DNA of 64,000 nucleotides from contig CM067067.1 in assembly GCA_033980235.1 (NCBI GenBank), positions 2,507,001 to 2,571,000 on the forward strand, written 5' to 3'. The notes below the pieces were generated by a model. That model saw only the letters and a program-made list of their open reading frames with translations, was not told the origin of the DNA and searched no databases. This document shows, in pieces, positions 47,791-60,429 of this stretch (the stretch's first letter is position 1; the number at the start of each line of letters is the position of its first letter). Source of the DNA: Diadema setosum. Taxonomy: Eukaryota; Echinodermata; Echinoidea; Diadematoida; Diadematidae. The translations under genes and the position numbers were made by a program.

Positions 47791-49270
47791 CAACGACCGT
47801 CTGTGATTGTGATCTTGTTTACTGAGAGTACACTCGTAATAAGTACTCTCCCAATGGTGTGCAGTTATCATCTCAATGTATCTTTGTGATGATGTAACTC
47901 GGACGGACACGAATGTGATGTGGAGGCAATGTTTTCGTCACCTTCCTAAAGAAAACACCTCGAGGCTAATGTCCACGAGGGGGGTTACGCGAGTTAACCT
48001 GACACAGGTAGGTTATCTATACGGCGGATATTGAGTGGTTCCTGTGGTGTGGAAATTAAATTGCTCGTTTGAGGAGATATGTTCCCCATCCCACATGGTC
48101 AGTAATTACACCTCTCCCCTCTCCCCTATAACCCCCCCCCCCCCATTTTTTTTTTCTCTCTCTCGAGCTCTTTTTTCCCATAGTTTTCACGTATCTCTTC
48201 CCTCACAAGCCACATAAGACTCTGTTTAGACTTTCTTTTTCTTTTTTGGGGGTGGGGGTGGGGTGATCGACAACACTAACTCGCAGTCGATTCTGCATTG
48301 AACGTATGACCCTTTTTATTTCCTCACGGAGTCACCCTTGTATCAGAGCTTCTGCCACGACCTGACAATTTTGACACCTCTGCCTTTCTTTAACCTGTCT
48401 AGCCGCGAGAGTTTTCCGAGGATTCTATCCCTTCCCAGCCGTGCGCCTTTGGAAACAGAAAGAGAGAGAGAGAGAGAAAAAAAAAGTATATTGGCTTGAG
48501 TTCATTCCCCATGCTTCCGTTGAGCGTCTGCTTTCCAGGTAAAACTTTTGTAAGTCGATTTGACTTCAGTGAGATCGATATCAATCCAGCGTACACAGCG
48601 TAAACATGTAAACACACCGAAGCAAAAACTTACCTGGTCTGGGAATTCTGGTGCCGATGGCGATATTTATTGAGAACAAGCTAAGAGTAAGATGGGGATG
48701 ATAAGAGGCTTTCTAATTATGATTTGGTCGTTGCTAGGTTACCAATATCAACGCGCCGATGAGTTTGAATGGTTTATGTTTTCACTATGAATCATCATTT
48801 CCCAGACGAAATTCCCCTGAAATCAGCATTTCTAAGATTTTTCTTTTCTTGCGGTGAACAGAGTTCAGAAAGAAAGAGAAAAGGTGAAGTGATCCGTGTG
48901 ATTATTTGGCAGTATTAATTTATCATAGAGATGTAACGCCGAAAATTACGCAATTAAAGAACTACATGCAGTTAGTGTAACTATTCAGACTACTACACTT
49001 AAAGCGGGGTAGTAGTTGAGGGGGTCGTTAGCTATGTTGTCAATGTCGCTCGATTCCATTACGCTTGTAGTTCAATTTGAACCATTTCCCCTCCCGAATT
49101 ATTAATCTCTCTGTCTGCATATTAAATAGGTCACATTCAACGCATGTGATGTTCAAGTTCATGGTGAAATAGGATCACAGGCTGAAGCATGAGAGTCATT
49201 ATGAGATTAAAATCGGTCTTGATGTAATCTAACGTAATTTCTATTCATTATCACAAGGAAAATCGGTAGT
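47791..49270. other. Non-coding DNA
   Basis: C and T runs near 48,130-48,160, a G/T tract near 48,245-48,265 and an AG run near 48,463-48,485. No exon-like structure. Confidence 0.45.
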
Positions 49271-49583
49271 ATGCGGACTAATAAGTCATGCACAGATGAC
49301 AATCACTCCCATCATGCTCTCGCCACAATACACTCAACCACAACCACCACTATCTCCGTTCCCGCCACAAGCACTGCCGCAGACATCATGATGATCGTAT
49401 CAACTGCCTCCTTAGCATCATCAGCCATCATCAACACCATCATCATTCTCCCAGCAACCACAACAACTGCCATACCTGCAAAAGGACTTCTATCGCTAAC
49501 ATTGCCACTATGGCCATCATTATCATTGTCATCATCATCATCATCATCGTCATCATCATCATCATTGTCAATCATCATCATCG

Positions 49584-49640
<57 letters not shown>
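49271..49640. repeat. Degenerate trinucleotide region ending in a pure (ATC)n array
   Basis: ACC/ATC-biased DNA from about 49,300 grades into near-perfect ATC units at 49,525-49,640. Long Ser/Ile/Thr or Met/Asp frames over it arise from the repeat. Confidence 0.9.
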
Positions 49641-49641
<1 letters not shown>

Positions 49642-49800
49642 TTTGAATTGAATTGAATTGAAAAGGTGTTTTATTCATCAATATCCATCGCAGCCCGGAG
49701 GCTGAATTACAGACATTGTTAACAAAATGATCATGAATACATTAAAAATACTCACAAAATACAGTGTATCAATAAAAAAAAAATGCATAGAACAACAAAG
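49641..49800 (-). mobile_element. LINE 3' end
   Basis: On the minus strand the sequence runs CTGTAATTCAGCCTCCGGGC, then TGCGATGGATATTGATGAATAAAA, then three AATTC-type tail units (complement of GAATTGAATTGAATTG). This resembles LINE 3' untranslated ends of marine invertebrates, with an AATAAA signal and pentanucleotide tail. No reverse-transcriptase frame remains. The (ATC)n array abuts the tail. Confidence 0.55.
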
Positions 49801-50278
49801 GGTCAATCTTATAATCTTCATCATCATCATCGTCATCATCCTTATCCTCACCACAACCACCACTATCATTGTCTTCTTACTTTTGTCTTGTCAACATTAT
49901 TTGTTTGATCATAGTTGTGCCAAGGACCTTTGTGGTCTGTCGTAGAATCACTCTCACCATCATCTCAGGGGAATCAACTTCACTGTGATCATAATGATTA
50001 CCATCCTGAGTGATCGATTGTATTCGAGCAGCTCTCATTGTGCCTTGGTCATCCCATTTTATCGATAAGCGATTACTAGTCTTGTCGGTGACCCCGTCCA
50101 ACACACAATCGTTTCAATTCAGACCTGGATTCTGTCTTGGATCTCAACATGTTGAATGCATAACACGAATGGAAACCTTAGAGGAAACCAAATCCTAAAC
50201 ATAATTGTACATCAAGTAAAAAAAAAAAAAAAAAACCAAACAAACAACAAAACAATATTAGTAGAACACATCAATGAT
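49801..50278. other. Non-coding DNA
   Basis: Short ATC-rich patches near 49,815-49,845 and an A run near 50,219-50,235. The antisense frame 49,877-50,104 has no motif. Confidence 0.4.
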
Positions 50279-50693
50279 AGTTTTAGGAAAATCGGACAAG
50301 CGATTCAAAAGTGATGAATTTTTAAAGTTTTGGTGCCGTCATTGCTGGATAAGAAGACAACTACACTTCATGACGTCATTCTGGACAACAATGTAAAAAA
50401 GTAAAGATGTAAACTCACCATAATTTCACTTTTATAGCATAATGAAAGAGCATTTGATTTATCTCTTTCAGAAAGCAGGAAGAATAATAAATTACCCATA
50501 AGTCAGTAACAAGTCGAGAGTGTCAATGTGTATTTTTCATGAAAATGAAATTCTGTGGACTTCTTCTTATATTTTCGTCACAATGTTGTCCAAAATGACG
50601 TAATGAAGTGTAGAAGTCTCCTTATCAAGCGACACAGCGAAACCGAAAAATAATCATAACTACTGAATCAGATGACAAATTTTTCTCAAACTT
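50279..50693. mobile_element. Palindromic (foldback) element of about 415 bp
   Basis: The two halves are imperfect inverted copies. GACAACTACACTTCATGACG on the left corresponds to the complement of a right-hand block that reads GACTTCTACACTTCATTACG; each is followed by TCATTYTGGACAACAWTGT. Homology extends outward to AGTTTTAGGAAAA / AGTTTGAGAAAAA. No TTAA or other clear duplication at the ends, so the true termini may be further out or eroded. Non-coding. Confidence 0.6.
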
Positions 50694-51804
50694 TTGAGAA
50701 AGAAAGAGAGAAAGAAAGGAGAGGAGTATAGGCAACAATGATGTACTGGAATTTATCATATTTTAATGATATTAATATTTCCATTTTCAGTACTTTTTTT
50801 GTCTTCAGCAAATGAGTGGATGTGTCATACGCTTTGTCATCAACTTTGGTCAGTAAAAGGGGAAAAATGCAGTATAAAATGCACTATAGCCTACAAATCA
50901 TCTAGATGCCCAAAGGGATGATTCCTTGAAAGTGAGATAATAACATCTGTTCAATATTTGCATTTAAACGGCGGAAAATTACCACCGTTAACAACTGTCT
51001 GTCCTTCTGCATTCCTGAGCGATGAATGATGAAACTGCCAGCTATCGCTTTGACCGCATTAATTTGTCCGAACTAGAGTTATATTATGACTACTTCAGTG
51101 GAAGTTTGTTGAACTTGTGTGATGACGGGAACGAATAGGGAGAACAATGGTGCAGATTAATAGATTGCAATTTATTATATTCGTTGTTGAGTAAAGGTAT
51201 GTTGTGCTTTAAACTTAAAGTCTTCTCATTGTAAGTTCAATGGCGGTTCAATGGATAATTGACTGCTGAAAATGCTTTACTTGTACACCCGTCTCTCAAC
51301 GCATGTACACGTGGCTTTCAATGTTGACAAGCGTGTCCAAAGAGTTATGCTGCCTCGCCACTCTATAATTATACTACTGGAAACCATATTCTTGTATTTT
51401 TCTAAAGGAACTTGTACAGATGATTTAGGATTTTGGTATTTTTTATGATTCAAGATATTTTGACTCCCAGAAAATGTGAGATAAAGTGAAGTTTCATCAT
51501 GACTTTAGAAACAAGACAGTTTTAAGAAGAGCTAAGTATACAAAAAAGGTAATCTCTCCCTTATAGGTCAAAATACCACACTGCGTCCAATACATGATTT
51601 TTTCAATTTATGTTCACGGCCGGGGTAGAACAACGCTTTACCTTTTCATTTTGAATACTAATTCAAGTATTATGCTGACCCATATCTTATGGGCTGTTAT
51701 ATGGAAGCTGATAGAAAGAAACAGACCTAGGACAGGAGTGGGAAATGAATAAAATATAATGAATATATAAATATAACGATTGGCCATATATCCACATATT
51801 GCCT
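50694..51804. other. Non-coding DNA, nothing recognised
   Basis: No motif-bearing frame and no exon-like block was seen. A GA-rich patch follows the palindromic element. Confidence 0.45.
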
Positions 51805-52169
51805 TTAAAGGGGATGGCTAGTAACTGATTAGTGGGAAACAGTGGGAATACTGGGGGATGATTGTTCCAATTCTTGTGGGATTCATTTAAGAGTACATTA
51901 TATATCTATTGTTGTGTGAAAATTATTTCCTTCAGAACAGTTTCATATTCAAGTAATATGCAGTTCAATGCCCCGTCACTGTACAGGCATGCTAGCCTTG
52001 AAACATTAAACTGCACATTACGTGAATATGAGACCATTCTGAAGCAAATAATTTCCACACAACAATAGATATATAATGTACTCTTAAATGACTCCCACAG
52101 GAACTGGAACAATCATCACCCAGCATTCCCACTGATTCCCACTGATCAGTTACTAGCCATCCCCTTTAA
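51805..52169. mobile_element. TTAA-bounded 365-bp foldback element, copy 2
   Basis: Same family, same orientation and the same length as 47,426-47,790, about 4.4 kb away. Termini AAAGGGGATGGCTAGTAACTG are mirrored at both ends, with TTAA flanks. The copy differs from copy 1 by scattered substitutions (GATGG for GAAGG; ATAGATATATAATG retained). TTAA duplication suits the piggyBac or Kolobok superfamilies; the internal sequence gives no transposase to decide. Confidence 0.85.
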
Positions 52170-53994
52170 AGTTCTAACGAGATCTATGAATGAACAATGA
52201 ACATCATGCTATAGAAACATGTTAACTGAAAGGAGGATCGAGTTTGTAGAACTCCAAGCACTGCCAAGTATTGAGTATAGTATAACGAACTTGCATTTGT
52301 TACGTCATTACTTTATCATCACTGTGTATCTGGTGGTTGTTTTTATTTTTTTTTTTCGCCTTATTTCGAATTCGGTTAAGTATGTAGTTACCTTTCGACA
52401 GCATTATTTTCATTATACCAATTTTTAAACCTGCTTTGAAATAAACAAGAAACTCTGACATATGTCCACGGTTTACCATGAACCTAACATTTGGTTTTGT
52501 AGATTATCTATTACTGGTACTACCACAGACGGGTTATGGTAAATGCGACAAATAATGAAACGAAAACCTGGAGATAACATCAAAGGAAAATCATTGATTT
52601 TTACAAGTTTATAGATTTTCTAATGGTTTGGAATTATCAGTGTCATTGATTGTCACCATACCACCATCGTCATCATCATTTTTTTAGTCTTCCTACTTAT
52701 TTAAATGTCCTTTTTAGTAGCATTCTTCATACCTTCTCTTATTTCTGATATTTTTGGTGGGTTCTTTTTTCTTATCACTTTTGAAAGGCTCTCCTTTATT
52801 ATTCCTGTTTTTCCGTTTGTTAACGTTTATTGGAAACTTGACCCATCAATAAAAACGAAAATATAACTTCGAAACTGATTTCCAGTGAACAAAGAGGTAA
52901 ACGCAGTGACGTAAGTTTGGATGTCATGTCTCCATGGTAACGAAGATAAGAGGTTTCAAAATTAGGTCTGCTGACTGATGGTATAGGCACCGGATAGTTT
53001 TCCTTTGGTTAATGTTCGCTGATGCCAAACAGTCTCTTACATAGCAGTATGGCGCCATGCGTCTCCCTCGCTAGGCATAGGGCGGGAGCAGCTTCGCTCT
53101 ATAACTAGAGGTCATTGACTGTTCCAGGCTACGCGTAGCATACACGTGTTGAAAGCTTTGGCTATTTCGAGATCTAAATGGCGTCTCAATCAGCGGTGAT
53201 AGGTTGATAGACAACCGTCACGCGGGTCTGTGGGTCGGAAATGGAGGGACCTCTGACACGAGTCCCCTTGACTTCTATCGGTCGGTTGTTTTAGTTATGG
53301 GCAGAAGAATAACCATCCCTCGTTTCATTGGGTAGAAAAGTCGAAATTGCAATTGATGGAACTGTTAATTTATCATTGGCTTATTAACTTTTAACATTCG
53401 GCGTGTTTGGGATCTTATAAAGTACATTGAACCTAGAAGAGAACTACAATTGTGCAGTGATTGATAGACATCCGATACCGAGCTGATTTCACCTAGCCAA
53501 GCACTTCCATGCACGGCCTTGTGGCCTATCATGCGTGCTGCGCTTAAACACGGAGGGGGCTGTAAATACACAATGATTGAAGCTTGCCTACAATAACAAG
53601 ATAATACCCCAGTGTGCTATTTGGACACGAATGTTCCCACCCAAGGACACTCAATGTGCTCCTAAGTCCAGTGGAAGAATGGACATCGCCTGGCCCACTG
53701 TGTCCGCCCTAAGATGAGGATGACATGGTTCAGTGGACGACACGGTCCACTAGATGACGAATGACAAGAAGATACAGCCGTTCTCAGTGGACAGTGGTGA
53801 TTACGTAGATTCATAGCTGATTTTCAAGAGAAACAAGAAGACATCTTGTTGGGTTTTAAAAATCTATTTCTGTGTTTCACACATCTTGGTCATTTCGATC
53901 GTTGATGATGTTAGAGTAAGATCGATTGGGGCCGAATAATAAAAACAGAAAAAAAACCTATTTCAGTGAGGAAGAAAAAAAAAGTAAAGAGAAG
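52170..53994. other. Non-coding DNA with a possible promoter-like patch at about 52,900-53,250
   Basis: TGACGTAA (52,906) and an X-box-like GTCTCCATGGTAAC (52,928) lie close together. Near 53,620-53,810, AGTGGAC/GTCCACT words recur in both orientations, including AGTGGAC-GACACG-GTCCACT. No exon recognised. Confidence 0.35.
52928..52941. promoter_or_regulatory. RFX X-box-like motif with nearby CRE half-site
   Basis: GTCTCCATGGTAAC departs from the X-box consensus at one position. It lies about 20 bases after TGACGTAA. Function is inferred from the motif alone. Confidence 0.25.
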
Positions 53995-54310
53995 TTAAGG
54001 GAATAGTAAAGTATTGGTTGAGATGAGGATTCAGCTTTTAACTTTTTGTGAGATACTTAGAAACCATTTGATATAATTTTTTAAAGAGCATACAATTCTA
54101 AGAGGAATTCAAAATCTGTCTGATGAAAAACGGCGTTCAAATAGGTGAGATACAAAGTGATCGTAATAAAAGATGTGTTCCATCATATAAACTTTGAATT
54201 CCTCTGAGAATTATATGCTCTTTCATATTTCATAAGAGGTTTCTCATTATCTCATACAAAAAATTGAAAACCTGAAGCCCCGACTCAACCATAGTATACC
54301 ATCCCTTTAA
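53995..54310. mobile_element. TTAA-bounded 316-bp foldback element
   Basis: The left end TTAAGGGAATAGTAAAGTAT and the right end (complement TTAAAGGGATGGTATACTAT) are imperfect inverted repeats. The arms continue through TTGAGATGAGGATTCAG / TTGAGTCGGGGCTTCAG and pair further inside (TCTAAGAGGAATTCAAA / CTCAGAGGAATTCAAAG). Same family as the truncated copy at 20,862. Non-coding. Confidence 0.75.
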
Positions 54311-56523
54311 AGACGAGCGCGGATTAAAGGAAATAGAGAAACAAAGAGAATAAAGAAGACGTTATAAATCATGAGACAATAATGACAATGTGATTGATGA
54401 AGGAGAGAAGAAAACAAGGAAAGATGAAAAAAGGGAAGGGGAATAAAATAATCACAAAAGTTGTCAAAAAGTAACGATTTTATAACTTTTAAGGTATCAG
54501 ATTGCCAATTGTATATTCTGTATCATGCAATGCAGGGACAACACCCCCCCCCCCCAAAAAAAAAAAAAAAAAAAAAAAAAGGAGAGAGAAGCCCAACAGG
54601 TGATCGTAATCGCATTGTCATGAAGGGAGTACACTCTTAACACGTTCTTTGAACCTTCAATTCTCTGTGGACTTGAAAGTTTCATTGTGGTTTACAACCT
54701 GACATGTGCATGGAACAGGTATTGTTGTGACTTTTCAATGACGTGTACCTGTCATTTTAACAAGCCAAGCCTTTGGAGTTTGGTCAACACCGGTGGCAGG
54801 CACTATCTGGCGAAAATAGATTATCAGTAGAAATTACTTAATCCAGAGTTTAAAGCTTTGATTTCAGATTAATTACCAATCTTTTATTGTGATTTTCATT
54901 TTGACTATCTGTCATTTTTGTACCTTTGACAGAATAAAATTTTGTGAATCTATGCATCTGAGACTGATTGTTTCTTTTGTTAATCTTATATCTATTTTCG
55001 TTTTGTTTGCCTTTTTTTTTTATACGGGAAGGTTTTTTTTTTTCGAAGATATTTCGTGCCTATATAAAGTTTTGTCATTATAATGCCGCAAGCCAAGAAA
55101 ATTGATAGTCACCAATGGCTACAGTCTCTACATAATTACGGTTAACCAACAACTGACCAATTCCCTTTCTTGCTTAAGAAGAATAAACGATGTCCTGGGG
55201 GGTTTGATTGACCTTGTACTGCAAACTATTTGAGTTTTCTTTCAGCAGACCAATCCCTAGTGTGACCATGGAGCTACCAAGCGGTGTGACTATTGATGTT
55301 TATTCAGCGAGGTATTTTCGCCAAATAATATAGTTGTAATTTTTGTGATGAAAAAGTCTAATCCGTCTGTGAATTGAAGGGACGCCTAACAATAACATTA
55401 ATTTTCTTTCTTGTTCGAATAATGCCTGACTAAACGACATTTAAGGGGATAAACCTTTAAATACAATCTGTCTGTGTACATAAAGTTCACATAGCAAGGA
55501 ATCTGGTGGACAGAAGTGCTAATCAACGGAAACAAACTGAGCACACTGTTGAATGCCAAGGAATAGTTCGAATGTTAATTTGCGTAATCAAACTCTCCAA
55601 CAAACAGACAAAAGGACTAGAATTACCTATGAGATTTGCGTACAGTTTGGTTTAAACAAGCCTCGTTGAACAAAATTCACGGTGAATCTACGCTTCTTCT
55701 TAAATTCGACTATTACACAATGACAATAGTCAAACAAATAAAACAGAGAAAGTTCTACTGGAAATAGGCAAAACTATATGATCATCGATATTCTTTCATA
55801 ATGTGAACATCTATAACATTTGCTATCATAATACGTTTAACATGGTGATACAAGGCTCCCACTGGATTGAACACATAATTACATCGTCTTTATTTTTTTC
55901 TTTGAATAATTTAGCAATTTATATGTCCCCTTCTGTTCTAAAACGTAATGATTTCTTGAAAATTTACTTACAACTAATCAAAATCGATTCAACTTTAAAA
56001 AGAAAAAAGATATGTAAAGAATGTAATGTAGGCCTACTTCAATTTATGTCATTAACATGGTTAATATGAAATGTAGTGAAAATCCAAGTAAGAGCGAAAA
56101 GAAAAAAATGTTGTGGCATGATGACATCATTACCTAACGTAATTTCAACATATGATTGTCATGAATTACAATGTTTCAAGAAACTTGTGAAGCTTCAGAA
56201 TTTTATAGTTTTTTTTTATTCTTGTGATATTTTTTTATTGTCGTTCAATGTGGGTAGAATTTGGAGATATTAGTTATTGTGTCGCTCATAACAGAATGTG
56301 ATTTCAATAAATTAAAGGAAATTCATACTTACTCTGCATTTTCTGAGTTCCCTATGGAAAATAAAACTTTATAGCATCAAAGAACTACCTTGAGGATCTG
56401 AGGTTGTAGAAAGAAAAGAACATTCTGGTAGATATTTACTGTATTGTGTTTTACTGCCGTTATGATCCGTTTTATCGTGAAACTTGAAAAGCAGACTTAT
56501 TGAAAAGAAGCTCTATTAATTCT
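54311..56523. other. Non-coding DNA
   Basis: A C10 run followed by an A26 run near 54,544-54,580, and poly-T runs near 55,012 and 55,034. Frames at 55,803-56,273 are AT-driven. Nothing recognised. Confidence 0.45.
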
Positions 56524-57158
56524 TTAAAGGGGAAATCCAGTCCAAAAATAAGTTAGTCTGATAAGAAAAAGTAAAATATTACGAGTTCCACAGTGAAATT
56601 TTGATCAAAATCGGGTGAAAATAAGGAAGTTATGACATTTTGAAATGTCGCTGATTTTTCTGGAAACAGTTCTTGAACGGTCAGTATGAATATACAAATG
56701 GCAAAGTGAGCATGTCATACCCTCACAACTTGCCATATAGTTTGTACATACAATTTTGAAATTTCCAGTTTTTAATTCAAACAAAAGTCAAACGCAATTA
56801 TGCCCGAGACTCAAATCCTGGCATATCCAGCTGATCTCTATTCAGAAGTAAATCAATCAGGAATAACATCACGTTTTAGACTTCAATAACAGAAACATTG
56901 AATTTTCGTCATTTTTTTTTTTTTTTTTGGTACAAGATCAATGGAAAATTGTGAGGTTATGACATGGCTAGCTCACTCATTTGCATATTCATATCCACTG
57001 TATATACAAGAACTGTTTTAAGGAAATAAGCAAAACTTCAAAATGTCATAACTTATTTTTCGTCCGAAATCAGTCAAATCTTTACCATTGATCTCATGCG
57101 ATTTTACTCTAAGCTTTTATCAGACTAACTTAAAATTGGACTCGATTTTCCCCTTTAA
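56524..57158. mobile_element. TTAA-bounded 635-bp foldback element
   Basis: The left end TTAAAGGGGAAATCCAGTCC and the right end (complement TTAAAGGGGAAAATCGAGTCC) are inverted. TAAGTTAGTCTGATAAGAAA on the left recurs inverted as TTAAGTTAGTCTGATAAAAG. Inner blocks (CCTCACAACTTGCCAT / CCTCACAATTTTCCAT) show that the whole element is an imperfect palindrome. The best-preserved member of the family whose half-copy is at 19,881. Poly-T of about 18 near 56,910. Non-coding. Confidence 0.8.
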
Positions 57159-57619
57159 GTGTCCTCATCTATCAGGAAATTCAAACTCTGTTGATAGAGG
57201 GAACATCTACCCCGAGGAATTTGTTATATTGAATGAAATTGGATAGAAGTGATCTTGTCAATTCTGTAATGTTCTGTTTGCAAGCGGACAGGTATTTTTA
57301 AAGCTATAGGAAGTCATTATAGAGACCTTGATAAACCCGTCTTGGTTATCCATGACTTTCACGTCATAGACCATCGCGTTTAAATTACATTATTTGTGTA
57401 ATGTTTTGTTTCATGTAATTAGGGCAACAGTGATGTGTTTCTTTTTTTTATAGGGGGGGGGGGGGGGAGAACAGCTAGAAAGATGAAATACTCGATATAT
57501 CTTGAGCATACATAAAGAATACCGATGTCGATGATCGTTAAAGTAAGGATAGCCATTCATCCATTTTCAGCTCTTTTCTAGCGGTAAGCGTTATTAGATG
57601 ACAACTGTGTGTTTTCTTC
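57159..57619. other. Non-coding DNA
   Basis: A poly-T/poly-G run near 57,443-57,468; nothing else seen. Confidence 0.45.
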
Positions 57620-57718
57620 ATGTTAACGTTTTCTTTTGCACCCATTCCTGCACGTTTTTTTTTTTTTTTTTTTTTTTTATTCTGGCATGTGACGTATTTC
57701 TTTGAAATTTTCTGTTTG

Positions 57719-57988
57719 TATGTTTGTCGCTTTGAATATCATATCCGGGACCTAAAATATCGAAGCTTTCCTTTTGAATTGAGCGAGATTCTCATCGTGT
57801 ACAAGCGTTGTTTGGAAACATCTAATCCAGAGGAACTGTATTATGCTGCTTTATTTCAAAATGGTGTTCCTCATGTCTCTGTGTTGCGAATAATTGCTAG
57901 AAGCCTGGCTCTAGTGAAAGATATAGAACAGCAAACAAGTCAGACTGATGCATACAACCTGTCTGCTTCACGTATCCATTTCAATTGA
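57719..57988 (+). other. Unrecognised protein-like open segment
   Basis: After a long poly-T run (57,653-57,679), the frame contains FEYHIRDLKYRSFPFELSEI, then KRCLETSNPEELYYAALFQN and VLRIIARSLALVKDIEQQTS, ending with a stop at 57,986-57,988. Residue mix, amphipathic helix-like stretches and normal codon use contrast with the AT-driven frames around it. I do not recognise a family. The poly-T could act as a pyrimidine tract, but no clear AG acceptor precedes the segment. Chance remains likely. Confidence 0.2.
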
Positions 57989-58308
57989 TACTTCTTCAAA
58001 TAATGACATAATTGACGATACAAGCGAATGTAAATAGAATTACTTAAACTATGAATATTTCATTTTATACTTACGTTATTCTACTACCAGAGAAGAAAAG
58101 ATCAAAAGTGGTTGAATCTTGAAAAGCCTGAGAAACGTAGGTTCCAAAGTGAATAAAGAGAATAAAAGTAAGAATGGGGAACACCTTAAAGGAGAGAGAT
58201 GAATAAAATTCGCCAATATGTGCAATATTATTGAGAGCATCATGGAAAATGATGTGTACACGTGCGTGTGTGTGTGCATGTAATCATGGTGGCAAAAGAA
58301 AGAAGAGA

Positions 58309-58342
<34 letters not shown>

Positions 58343-60429
58343 AGCAATGAAGAAGAAGAGAAGGCAATATATACTGAGCGAAAGTCCATTTCCTGAGCGA
58401 CGCATTTCGTTCCTTAACTATAGTCTCCCGCCGATAATCGTATTTGTTGTTCGCATTGCACCTCACGGGAATATGGTTCATTTTGGTACTTTTTGTGTAT
58501 CACCATGCTCTCAGAATGTGCTGTGCATAAAACCATCTACATTACGAATATGCACAGACTTACATTAATAAAACAAACAACTGGATGAATCGTTTAATCT
58601 ACTCATTATTTGTGAATTCCAACTTTATTTGTATTATGATAGAGGATCCAAGGAAATTTTAGGAAATAAAGTAAGGAAATAGATGGGCAGATAACAGATG
58701 TCTGGATAGATAACTGGATAGAAGGATATACGACAGAAAATAGAGGAAGAGAGAGAGAGAAAGATATCAAGATAGATAAGTGCTGAAAAGAGACAAACAG
58801 AGTGATATGGTCAGATTAGGACGATTTTGTGACGGTCAGACACATTTTGAAATGTCCCATGGCAATCATTGTCAAAAATCCAGCCTTGAGACACACTAAT
58901 AAGCCTCCAAATTCTTCTAAATTACTGCAACTAGACAATGGATTTTTAATATCACGTGAACAGAGATAATCTCTTCAGAGTTACCAGCTACAATAAGAGC
59001 AGCATCAATAACAGAGTTTATAATCTTCTCAGTAAATTGGGACTCGAAAGAGAAAAAAAATGGTCTATAGGGAACCCTGCATGTCTCTTCGTGTGTGCTT
59101 TGAACGTGGCGTAACACGACCGGTTCGCTGATTACAAAAGCTTCGAAAAGTGGTCCTATAAGTCACGATAACAAATCTCAAACCCACATTTTAATCCACG
59201 AATCCCAACAACTTTTTATTACCACGCTAGCAAACAAATCGGATTAGCGTGTGTTTCAGATCGGAAAATATCGATCATGGCAATTTGGATTAGAGTTGGC
59301 ACGAGCAAGGAAATTATGAGAGCTTTGTGGGACACTGGCTTGAGAGAATGACAGGAGGACGGCGTGGTGGCACACTGGAAAAGATTGCACGATAAGACCG
59401 TAGTCCATTGCGAACACTTGAAATGTCATCTTGAAATGACACTTTGGCTATTTCACGAATTACAACTCATATTTTGGGGCACGCAACCCTGGAGGGTGAG
59501 TGATTCCCTGCATGTACTTAATTTAGTTTGATCTCCTTAGGCGTTTCCCAGACATTTCATAGGAAAGACATTATTTATCATCTACTCGACACTACACACA
59601 GCACACATAGAATAGTTTCACATGTTTTCCCTGATTAAATTGAGATAAATCTTTTACTTCTAATGACTTCTAAAAGTCACAAATGCAACATTACGACAAC
59701 ATGATGCGTGCACGCTGACAATTTGATGTAATCTGGGAGAACGAAATGTCAACTGTCCTTGGTGCTCGGCTCAGCATCGCCAGAAGAGGATATAATTAAT
59801 GAGATTAAATCACCAACCCCTGAGATCCATTCATAAAAAACCAGGAATGGCGTCTGGATGTACGAGCCAATGGTTGAGCAAGCGTGCAGGGGAGGAAGAG
59901 GGGGCGCAGTCGGGGGTGGGGTGCCGTCGTGTGCTTCGTTTAATAAAAAATGCAGCATCCAGCTCCATCAAGCGAGTTATTTTTCTTTCGACGAATACAG
60001 AGAAATCAATTGAGATACCACCCTGTCTACACACATTGGTTTTCTTTGACTATTCGAGTTATATGAAGGCGTGTTTTCTCTTATATGTGTTATTTCATCT
60101 CTGATCGGTGGTGTCGTATCACAGAACGTGTTTCAATGCGTAGGCGTCGTAATTTCGGGTGCTTAAAATCGTTAAAGTAGGATTTGTTTGATTGACTCGT
60201 TATTTATTCAGGAAAAGCTGGTGGACGAAATCTTAACGCTATCATAAGCTAAGTAAGCTGCTAAATGTCACTGAAATATATACATGAACCAAAAAGTAAA
60301 GATTACACAAGAAAGGAAAGTAATACACAACCGTGATTTTTCTGAGCTATCAAGGCCATCGCCAAAAGCTTTTGGCACCGTTGAATTAATATCTTTGTAA
60401 TACTGACAGAAAAACAAGTAAAATCCCTC
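57989..60429. other. Non-coding DNA
   Basis: AG repeats near 58,300-58,342 and 58,741-58,762. Overlapping frames at 59,799-60,104 (+) and 59,831-60,034 (-) have no motifs. Confidence 0.4.

Noticed and set aside
49271..49651. 126-codon Ser/Ile/Thr-rich frame and its Met/Asp-rich mirror
   Set aside because: Produced by the degenerate ACC/ATC trinucleotide repeat; both strands are open for the same reason.
47483..52112. Three similar 68-codon frames, near-identical on both strands
   Set aside because: They lie in the palindromic arms of the two 365-bp foldback elements; the mirror-image reading explains their similarity, so this is not a gene family.
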